Shown here piece after piece: positions 55,791 to 64,000 of a DNA stretch of 64,000 nt. Each line of letters starts with the position of its first letter. Positions within the stretch are counted from its first letter, which is position 1. Where the stretch lies: the NCBI RefSeq assembly GCF_000715075.1, contig NC_134084.1, positions 4,776,501 to 4,840,500 of the forward strand, written 5' to 3'. This DNA is from Nicotiana tabacum. Its lineage: Eukaryota > Streptophyta > Magnoliopsida > Solanales > Solanaceae. The notes beneath the pieces were generated by a model. That model saw only the letters and a program-made list of their open reading frames with translations, was not told the origin of the DNA and searched no databases. The translations under genes were made by a program, and so were the position numbers.

Positions 55791-57042
55791 ATGGCTCGTG
55801 ATAGTGCAAGTAAAGGCAAGGGAATAGGAAAGTCCTCCACCACTGCCCCACGCCCAAAAAACGCAGGCAAAGAGAAGGTTCCTTGCGGCAAGATAAAGGG
55901 AAACAAGTTGCTGAGGGATCACAGTAGGCACCATTGCGACTGAGGCCTCACTTGAATCTAATCTCTGATGCGGCTATTGCATGGCATAGGGATTTTGTAC
56001 CATATGGGAGGTATGTCTGTGAGATGGGGATTAATGTCAAAGCTTTAAAACGAAACTTCCGGGATGTACTTGACCGGTTGCACGCACTAAACATGGACAA
56101 ACTCAGAGAATGCCCCGGGCATGCAAATTTGAGCATGGTTCGGGAACTGTACGCCAACTGGAATGCACGCTTGATCAGGTCACATGTATGTGGGAAGGAC
56201 GTACCACTGGATAGGCGATCCTTTTGTGCATTTTTTGGGGTTGACAATGCTGATCCAAGGAGGCAACAGAAATTTGTCAGAAGCCCAAACTACACAAGTA
56301 TACGTCACACTCTTTGTGGCATTGATTCAAATGCCAAGTGGACCAGGAAGCAAGGCGATATTCACCTTCAGATGGTTCACTCTGATTTCAACAAGATCGC
56401 CAAAGTGTGGAAGAATTTTGTGCAAGCTAGTCTCATGCCACCTGAACATAACAGCAAGTGCAATCAAGCTCGAGTGTGTGTGATCCACTTTTTGATGAAT
56501 GGTAGACCTATTAATATGGGTGAGCTCATGCTGGGGGAGATGAGCCCGCACGCGATTTGGGCGGCAGATTAAGAGGTTTTTCTTCGGAAACTTTCTCACG
56601 CAATACATGATCTCCCGGGAGGTGCTGGAGTACCTAGGATATGATGAGGTGGTGGAGGTTCCTACAGGGCTGTTGGACATTACGTCCTTGTTGGAGATGT
56701 CGTCTAAGCTCACTCAGGCCGCAAGGAACGAAAGAGACGAGAACTTCAACATGTACCTCTATAACTCTTTAAATTTACTCATGAGTAAGATGTGTGGCCG
56801 ACCAGGAGCATATCCATTTATGCAATGACTTGTCGAGCTCATCCAAAGAGTTGTTGGGGATTGCATCTGGCAGCCCAGTTCACTCATTAGAGGATGCAAA
56901 CACTATCAAAGGCTCTGACACGGAGGACGAGGTTGGTGATGATGTTACGGGACCCATGGCTTTAGTGCCTCTAGGACCTGATGATGATGTTCCTAAAGCT
57001 ACGGATGGAGGGCACGCTGAGGAGGAGGACTCCGACTTATAG
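55791..57042 (+). pseudogene. Element C downstream ORF (env-like position), plant transposon-protein-like
   Basis: ATG at 55791 follows TTGTGTTGCAG (55774-55784), a good splice-acceptor shape. The first frame is Lys/Gly/Ser-rich and shifts frame before 55934. The main block (55934-56572) has RDFVPYGRYVCEMGINV, VRELYANWNARLIRSHVCGK, VPLDRRSFCAFFGVDN and FLMNGRPINMGELM. This resembles the 'putative plant transposon protein' domain found beside gypsy elements. A frameshift at about 56570 leads to MISREVLEYLGYDEVVEVPT, and a third frame ends in an acidic tail (57042). Athila elements carry an extra ORF here; its function is unproven. Confidence 0.65.
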
Positions 57043-58922
57043 GGAGTTTTTTTCACCCTACTCTATTTTATATTTTTATATGCATCGGGGGCTATGTATA
57101 GACTAAGTGTGGTGTGAGGAGACTACTACTTGTGGTGTAATTTGTATATCTTGTATCAATATGTTTCTTTTATTAGTGTTACTTATTCTAGTTTGTTTTA
57201 GAAAAAAACAAAAGAAACAAAAAATATTAGAAAAAACTCGGACTTTTCCTGACGATAGATCTTTTGGACAATTTTCTTGAGGGATAAAGTACGATTAAAA
57301 ACACCGAAAAGATTTTTTTAGGATAGTTAGGTAGTATCCCTTAGTTTTTCTTTGGGCGTCGATTCTTTTCCAAGAGTGTAGCTCAAAGCAAGTACTTTAT
57401 TTTTTTAGGAGTAGGTTAGGAAGAAACTGAATTGCTTTGAGATACTCATTGACGTGGTTGATACTGGTATATTAGGCTATGACATACATTCTATCTTCTC
57501 GTGAATTTGATTTGAATTGTGGTGCCTGAGTAAAGTACCTATTTTCTGACGCCTTTTCTCAATTGTTCGACTTGTGTGCCACATAGTGCGTTATTGCTTA
57601 ATTTTCTCAATCATATGTACTTGCTTGACTTGAGAGTTAAATAGAACCGTCTTGATTGAGTCATGTGCAATGTGTGTGTGAGAAATTGTGAGTCTCTATG
57701 CTATCATGTGTAGTTTAGAATTTGCCTCGTGTGTTAATCGAAGCAAAATTGTTAAGTTGTGCTAATCTAGGAGATGATGTAGGCGTTTCTTGCTTGATCA
57801 TAGATGTGCTTGTCACATAATAATAAACTTTCGTTGCTAGACCTTTGAGCATATAGACCTTCTCTTTGTCACCCACATTACAAGCCTTACCCCTATTTTG
57901 TTCTTAATTTGAGCTTGTTGAACCTTTACCTCCTAAGGCACTTAGTCGCTAAAAGAAGAAAAGTGAGAGATTGGAGAGAAGCTTTTGAGTGAAACCATAG
58001 AAGGGCTCTTTGGTGAACTAAAGTTGAAATCAAAAGTTACTAGCCAATAAACTTTAATATATGGAGTGTGTGTAGAAAAGAAAGGGAAAAAAGGAAGAAA
58101 GAAAAAGAAAAATTGAAATAAAAAAGAAGAAAAAAAATGATAGTTAAAGTATGTAGAAAAAAATACACACCTCTCAATCTTACTAAATTGTGCTAGTAGG
58201 AGTATAGAAGTGCTTAACGAAAATAAGGGTTATGTTGTATATGGTTTGTGGCAAGTGAATTGGTTGAGAAGAATATGTGTTTGAATTGTGAGTATAGTGT
58301 ACTAAAGTGCTTAGGAGGATTAGTCACTATTCTTAAATGTATCATACACGTCCCTTAACCTACATTACAACCTTAAAGTCCTAATTGATCATAGATTTGG
58401 CTAGCTTAGATTAGTAGAGATGTACACTATGGGCAAGCTTATCGTACAACCACGGGATGCATATGAATTCTTTGTGAGAGTGAGTGAATTTTGTTCAATT
58501 GTGTGATGTCCTTAATTTATATTCAAAAGGCATATTCAAATGTGTGGACTAGTCTATAATCACTCTTTCGTTTGTTGGTGGGGGCACATGATCTCATGAA
58601 TGATTGGTAGTGTTGTGAACTTCTCTTATTGGGTAAGTGCGCGATTGAGAATGCTTAGCGGTTACAAGTCGACTTTGAGGTTGGGTGGTTACGGATAGGT
58701 TATTTGAATTGATTAAATCAAAGTGTTATACTACTTGGACATATTTAAAACTGAAAAAATGTGAATTTTGTGTGTTCATGCTTGATTGCCGGTATCGATC
58801 ATAGTCAAGGGTAGAGTGTATGGTTAAAAATAAAGTACTCCTCTATAGTTGAGATTTGTACGTAGTTGGGATAGAGTTGTTAGTCCCATTGCTCGAGGAC
58901 GAGCGACAGTCTAAGTGTGAGG
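57043..58922 (+). other. Element C 3' untranslated region
   Basis: 1.9 kb, AT-rich, no gene supported. A poly(A)-rich run is at 58080-58140. The end, CTCGAGGACGAGC (58893-58905), then AAGTGTGAGGTG, is a likely polypurine-type region directly before the 3' LTR. Confidence 0.55.
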
Positions 58923-58948
58923 TGTTAATATTTAGCTTAAAGTATATA

Positions 58949-59166
58949 CTCCCTCCGTTTCAATTTATGTGAACTCATTTGATTGGGCATGGAGTTTAAG
59001 AAAAGAGAGAAGACTTTTGAACTTGTGGTATAAAATGAGGCACATATATTTTGTGTGGCTATAAATCATTACATAAAGGTAAATTGTTTCCAAATAAGGA
59101 AAGGGGTCATTATTTTTTGCACGGACCTAAAAGGAAATAGGTTCACATAAATCGAAACGGAGGGAG
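58949..59166. mobile_element. Stowaway-like MITE (218 bp)
   Basis: Terminal inverted repeats CTCCCTCCGTTTCAATTTAT and the matching ATAAATCGAAACGGAGGGAG at the right end, flanked by TA target duplications (58947-58948 and 59167-59168). This is the signature of Tc1/mariner-related Stowaway elements. No coding capacity. It lies inside the 3' LTR of element C, so it inserted after C. Confidence 0.92.
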
Positions 59167-59510
59167 TATATATTTATATGTATATTGCCTCATATTTTAC
59201 TCGTGTTTCGTAGATTTTAGATGTAAAATGTGCTGATTTATATTAATTCGATGTATTTTTATATGTAGGAATCATCCGGAAGCAATTGGGGGCAAAATGT
59301 GCAAGATTAGAGCCAAAATGGAGGAAAACATAAAAATTGGATTCTCAGCGCCATAGGCAGTGCTCCATACCACCTGTAGCACCAGAGACAGTATGCACAA
59401 TAAACCAGCGCTAGGGACAACGTGGGGCGTTGGGCTGGTCGCTCTTGACGAGAAAATTGTCCAACTTTGCCCGGGACAAGGTTACTTCGGCCCTAAACCT
59501 ACCCAACGCG

Positions 59511-59518
59511 TATAAAAG
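59511..59518 (+). promoter_or_regulatory. TATA box in 3' LTR of element C
   Basis: ACGCGTATAAAAGCAAG on the plus strand, about 590 bp into the LTR including the MITE. Confidence 0.6.
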
Positions 59519-60443
59519 CAAGACCAAGCTTATTTTTAGAGGGGAGACACCACTTTGAAGAGGAATTACACACGGAAAATATTCGAGAGCAGGGATATCT
59601 CAGATTTCTTTATCTCTTCTTAGTATTTTCAATTATCCAACACTTATGAATTTGTTTGATACTACCATGAGTGGCTAAAACCCACAGTTCTGGGGTTGTG
59701 ATTTAGAAATGAATATTGTTATTTAACATTGACTTAACATTGACTATAATTCACCAATATATAGTTGTTTCTTTGATTCTGTGATTGATTGCTTAATTGT
59801 TTGGCCAGTAGTTAGGTACTATCTACTATCTATGTTATGCTTGGAAAAACCATGTTTAGATTAGATAAGAATTAAAGAGAGCACGATCTTAACTCTGAGG
59901 GGAGGCAGATTTGTGGTTAGGATAGGAATATACCCAGTCACCGTATTTAATTAAATATCGTAATCTTAATGCGTTCTTAATAGATTGATTTCATAGGAAT
60001 ATAGGCGTTAATCTATTTTGAATAGGCGGGTAGTACTTCAGGAAAAGGGTATGAGAGCAATTGTTCGATTAATTAGCAACCATGAGTGAATTGTATGAGA
60101 AGGTAAGTTAACTAGAACACAATAGGATTGGTGAATCGATCACAATCCTGGAATATTTGTCTCTACTGAATACACAATAACCATTTTACTGCTTGATAAT
60201 TTAGTTACCACTTAGAATTATTATTTAGTATAATTACACTCTTGAACTCGAATTGGCTCAAGTGAATAGCAATCTCGGTAAATTTAGTATACAATCAATA
60301 TTAATCATTTTTAAGAACTCACACCTTTTTAATTTTATTTTATTTAATGATACTTTTTTAAAACGCATTGCAAAATATTGTTTACCTTTTTAAATTTAAA
60401 TATAATATTTATGTAATTAAAAATTAGATTTATTGAGATAGAG

Positions 60444-60474
60444 TACACGTGCAACGCGCGTATTGTAAGACTAG
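60444..60474 (+). mobile_element. Possible Helitron 3' terminus
   Basis: TACACGTGCAACGCGCGTA can form an imperfect stem-loop about 10 bases before CTAG, which is followed by T. Helitrons end in a hairpin then CTRR and insert before T. No 5' terminus (TC) was identified, so this is tentative. Confidence 0.35.
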
Positions 60475-60480
60475 TACAAA

Positions 60481-60653
60481 TAAAAAGGATTAACCAGAGG
60501 ATAATATGAGTAACCATATTATCCATGGTTTTTTGCATATTATCACTTTTGAGAGAATTTCTAATCTCCCAAACTTGAGGAACTCCCAATTTAAAGTTTT
60601 ACAAATATAAGAGTTAAACCTATTAGTTATCCATTGGTTATCCTTTTTCTAAA
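60481..60653. mobile_element. Possible MITE with imperfect terminal inverted repeats
   Basis: AAAAAGGATTAACCAGAGG at the left end matches the complement of the right end (CCATTGGTTATCCTTTTT) with one gap and two mismatches. Size about 170 bp. No clear target duplication. Confidence 0.4.
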
Positions 60654-61645
60654 GGGATAATATGATTCTTATACATATTTAATCCATTTTTAAAAAGTTT
60701 ATTATCCAACCCATTTTTAAATGAGTATTATGGATGGTTAACTGTTTTCTTTTAATCATTTAACATTTCGCCACCACTAATAAGTCCTACCAACTAAACA
60801 ACGGCACAGGTTTTACATCAAATCATATTAGCGATTAAGTGATAAATTGCAGCGAGAATAATGTTTAAGTTATTATGATATAGTATTAGGTAATAACTGT
60901 ATACGTGAAACAGAAAAGAGCCAAATCTGCACCTACACTATTTGATTTGGTATAAAAATATTCTTCGTCCACCTATTAAGCCAAAAATGTCCCTACCGTT
61001 ATCTTTATGGCTCACTTCTGCCCTTATTAACTATCAGATTTATTTGAAAAATATTTTTAATTAATATCTGCGTGTCATTATCCCATTGGTCTAAATTTAA
61101 GTCTTTACTAAATTTTAAAAAAAGAACACCCACTATGGTTTCTTCAAACTCCCCCGAAAAAAGGACATGCATCATTGCCAACTCCCCATTTCTTCTCCAA
61201 TCTCTATGAAATTGAATTAGAGGAGGAGATAATCAATTTTTATCTCATACCCGTTTTATACCCATTTGATTTCATTTAATGAATTCCTTCCTAAGTCAAG
61301 ATCCCAATTTTATTTTCATACTCATTTTATTTCATTCTCAAACTCAACATTTTCTTATTTTAGTTGTTACTTTTCTTGTTGTTGTGGTGGCGCAAATTCT
61401 TTTGTTTGCAGAATCTAAACGATAAAGAAGAAGTTACATTGCCTTTTAAAACTGGGTTTGGATTAATAGGATTTAAAATGGTACGGGTAAATCAAAACCC
61501 AAGTTATGGTAGTTTTACTTTTTAATTTAGAAAGGGTTTATACTTAGACCAATGAAACGTTAATACATGGATATTCATTAAACTTTTCTATTTCTTTTAG
61601 ATAAATTCATTAGTAATAAGGGCATAATTGAGCCATTAACATAAT

Positions 61646-61839
61646 CAGAGGCGGATCCAGGATTTAAATCCTATGGATTCAATTTTAATATTTTTAATAT
61701 TAAACCCATTATATTTTTAAAATTATGGGTTCATATCTATTATTTTGTAATTTTAATGAATTTTTACATACAAATTTTTACTCCGCATCGAAAGTTATGG
61801 GTTTAGTTACCCGTAATTATTTCACTACATCCGCCTCTG
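61646..61839. mobile_element. hAT-like MITE (194 bp) with 8-bp target duplication
   Basis: Starts CAGAGGCGGATCCAGG and ends with the complement of CAGAGGCGGATG. It is flanked on both sides by AACATAAT (61638-61645 and 61840-61847), an exact 8-bp duplication as made by hAT transposases. AT-rich interior without coding. The frame across 61725-61973 is spurious. Confidence 0.9.
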
Positions 61840-61847
61840 AACATAAT

Positions 61848-62836
61848 AGTGGGAATATTTTTGGCTCAATAGGTGGGTGTAGGTCATTTTTGTACCAAAT
61901 CGAACAATCTAAGTGCAATTTTGGCCCTTTTCCGTACGTGAAATATAATGTCACATCTTTTTTGAAAATCTGAAAAAGAAAGAAATATCTTATTTTAAAG
62001 ACCAAAGGCTTTTCAAATTAAATCTACCAAAAGATAATGTTTTGAAAAAAAAGGATTTTATTTAAAGAAAAGGGTCGTCACTTGATATTGAATCTTCGTG
62101 TGGCAACTCATCTTTTATTAAAGAAAGTGAAATATTTTGAACATAATATTGACTCCAAAATTGATTTAGGCCGAGGGCAGCAATAGCTATTTTTAAGTCC
62201 GCTATTTAAAATATATTCACAATTTATAATGTATTTAAGTTAATTCACTCAAAGTTCAGGACTAAGTATCCTGAATTTTGAAATTCAAGACTTAGTGTCC
62301 TGAATTTTTGAGCTGCTAATTTGAAATTTAAGACTAAGTGTCCTGAATTTCTGAACTACTAATTTAAAATTCAGAACATAAAATTTGAACTTCTAAATAC
62401 AATTTTCGAATTTTAGGATCTAATATTCTGGAGTTTGAATTTTGAGGTTTAAACTCTCTAAATTAATTAATCTCTAAATACATTATAATTATCAATATAT
62501 TTTAAATAACATACTTAAAAGTGCTTAACTACTGTCATTTCCACATTGATTTGCGCAAAAGCCGATTAAGAAATTGTTGAGTCCTCTGATTCTAACATGG
62601 TAATAAAAGCTCGATAGGATAAACACAAACACAAGCGAGTACGCACACAAAATAGACATTAAGGTTATTCCCGCTCGTGGTTCTAGCATGATTGGTCATA
62701 CTCCTTTATTTCATATGATTTCATTTATGAAGAATTAATTAAAATAGTCGCCCACTCAATCGCTTAAATTAAAAATATTCAGTGGAGGTATAATATATGT
62801 ACATTTTATATATGTATAATTGTATAATTGTACATA
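61848..62836. other. AT-rich intergenic sequence with a short repeat
   Basis: No gene. 62255-62390 holds two to three ~55-60 bp units with GACTAAGTGTCCTGAATTT and GAACTACTAATTT(A/G)AAATT. The remainder shows nothing I can support. Confidence 0.55.
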
Positions 62837-63010
62837 TAGGTGTTAAACGGGTGGGCCGGGCCGGGGCGCTTTTTTTGGGACCCGTACGGGTTACGGTCCG
62901 GGCCAGTTACGGGTTGATTCTTAACGGGTTTAACCGGTTCGGATTTATCCGGGTAAAAATTGAACCGTACGGGTTACGGGTTGAGGGGGCCGGGCCGGGC
63001 CGGGTTTAGT
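62837..63010. repeat. Subterminal GC-rich repeats of hAT element H
   Basis: Many copies of (C)CGGG and GGGCCGGGCC plus CGTACGGGTTACGG occur twice (about 62882-62896 and 62965-62979) in a strongly AT-rich surrounding. Subterminal repeats of this kind are typical transposase-binding regions of plant hAT elements. Confidence 0.65.
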
Positions 63011-63195
63011 GTATTTTTTTAATTTTTGTTTTTGTATTTTGTATAACTATTGTAAGTTATATTAATATAAAGAATACAAGTAAGATGGAAAAAAATTGCA
63101 CTTATAAATTTTAAGTGCTACATTTATTTCAAAATTCAAACTTACAAATTGAAAGGTTTACATTTAACAAGTAAATTAACCAAAAAAGAATAAAT

Positions 63196-64000
63196 TCAAA
63201 GATTTTGCATTGCCTTAGTAAGTTGACTAAGTTCTTCATAATCAATATGAACTGAATGACCTTCTTCTGGAGTGTTAAATTCGGATGGGTTACCATGTGT
63301 TAATATATCTCCAAGTTCCTCGTCTTCTGGGCTATCAACATCTTCACGTCCTTGATTTCTTCGTTCCGATCTAATCCAATCTCTGAAACATACTAAAACT
63401 TCCAAAGCATTGATTCCCAATGAGTGACGGGTGTCTCCAAGTTGTTGTCTTGCTTGGCTAAATGCACTCTCTGATGCAACAGTTGAAATTGGCACATTCA
63501 GCACGTCCCGAGCCATAGCAAAAAGAATAGGAAATTGCTTTCCATTCTCATGCCACCATCCCAACGATGAAAATTCCTTTGTGTGAGGCTCTTTTTGCTT
63601 CTGCAAGTAGAATTGAAGTTCATCAATGTTCCTGCTACTGGTTTGAGTGTTAGAAAATGTAGAAAAAATATTAAAACTATCAAGGTCTTCTTCATCATCC
63701 ACAGTAGCAGAAGTGGTACAATGCATAATGGGATTAACATTGCCTACATTAAGAGCAGCATCATCAATTACATTTGCATAATAATTGTATAATTGTTATA
63801 AATATTCATTTAGCTTGTTCATACAAGTATATAAATCTGGGGTTTCAGTTGGTCCAATCTCCATATAAGTATATAAAGCATTCATTAATTGGTGACAATC
63901 AGATATCTTAATAGAAGGATTTTAAAACAGCACCAATTAAGTAACTCGGAGGAATTGGAAAGAAATATTTTTTGAATTTTGCTTGCATGTTTTCAACAAC
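63196..64000 (-). pseudogene. hAT transposase C-terminal fragment
   Basis: The 176-residue open part (63196-63726) contains WWHENGKQFPILFAMARDVL, NVPISTVASESAFSQARQQL and LEVLVCFRDWIRS, the hAT family dimerisation domain at the transposase C-terminus. Upstream, MQAKFKKYFFPIPPSY (about 63935-63990) belongs to the same protein. A TAA near 63797 and a one-base shift in an A run near 63920 break it. The N-terminal BED zinc finger and catalytic Asp residues are outside the window. It would cut and paste the element if intact. Confidence 0.82.

Larger units (their letters stand above)
58923..60320 (+). repeat. 3' LTR of element C (end uncertain)
   Basis: It begins TGTTAATATTTAGC after the purine-rich GTGTGAGG. 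It contains the Stowaway-like MITE (58949-59166) and a TATA box at 59511-59518. The right end near 60320 (ACTCACACC) is a guess, because the 5' LTR is not in the window for comparison. Confidence 0.55.
60321..61645. other. AT-rich intergenic sequence
   Basis: No gene supported. It holds a possible Helitron 3' end at 60444-60474 and an inverted-repeat element at 60481-60653. The frames present are short and AT-driven. Confidence 0.55.
62837..64000 (-). mobile_element. Element H: decayed hAT transposon, 3' part
   Basis: The left end is TAGGTGTTAAACGGGTGGGC followed by a GC-rich subterminal region to about 63010. The transposase C-terminus follows on the minus strand and reaches the right window edge. 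The other end is not in the window. Orientation follows from the transposase: its stop side faces the left terminus. Confidence 0.7.

Noticed and set aside
61725..62005. Frames over the hAT-like MITE boundary
   Set aside because: They span a transposon end and its target duplication, so the frame cannot be an original gene.

Overview
The window is plant nuclear DNA that is almost entirely nested transposable elements. The polyproteins are of Tat/Ogre type and Athila type (Ty3/gypsy superfamily), the LTRs are very long (2.3 to 4.8 kb), and Stowaway-like and hAT-like elements are present. LTR, leader and primer-site wording looks like Solanaceae, most likely Nicotiana; that placement is inference. 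I find no intact host gene, rRNA, tRNA gene, CRISPR array or prokaryotic signal.

Layout from left to right. (A) 1-14700, minus strand: a Tat/Ogre-lineage retrotransposon whose 3' end lies beyond the left edge. Read right to left it has a 4.0 kb 5' LTR, a primer-binding site matching tRNA-Arg, a leader, ORF1 (plant-mobile-domain-like part, then coiled coil), gag, zinc knuckle, protease, a G-patch, an intron-like gap, reverse transcriptase, two RNase H domains and integrase. Four in-frame amber codons break gag-pol and one frameshift breaks ORF1. A appears to sit inside the 5' LTR of (B). (B) 14701-25955, plus strand: a related Tat-lineage element with a decayed ORF1/gag/protease/G-patch and a pol deletion that joins the start of RT to the integrase C-terminus. 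Its 3' LTR is cut at both ends and internally.

(C) 25956 to about 60320, plus strand: an Athila-like element, heavily decayed, that was the target of later insertions. (D) 27284-42474, minus strand, is a complete-ended element with paired 2.26 kb LTRs and a perfect 5-bp target duplication. It codes only for Gag plus an integrase tail, and its 3' region is built from several tandem-repeat blocks. (F) 42937-45587 is a solo LTR inside the integrase of C. (G) 47954-55636 is a solo LTR downstream of the integrase of C, and it carries a second nested solo LTR, (E) 49064-53831, of the same family as B. C resumes at 55637 with a downstream ORF, a 3' UTR and a 3' LTR that carries a Stowaway-like MITE.

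From 60.3 to 62.8 kb the sequence is AT-rich intergenic DNA with a possible Helitron end, an inverted-repeat element and a hAT-like MITE with an 8-bp target duplication. From 62837 to the right edge lies the 3' end of a decayed hAT transposon with a transposase fragment on the minus strand.

The most informative relationship is between A and D. They share LTR ends, the spacer, the tRNA-Arg primer site and a similar leader, but D lacks all catalytic pol domains. D therefore looks like a non-autonomous partner that could have been mobilised by A-type enzymes. A roughly 60-bp motif with complementary ends recurs seven times between the coding modules of A, B and D and is not explained by any coding feature.
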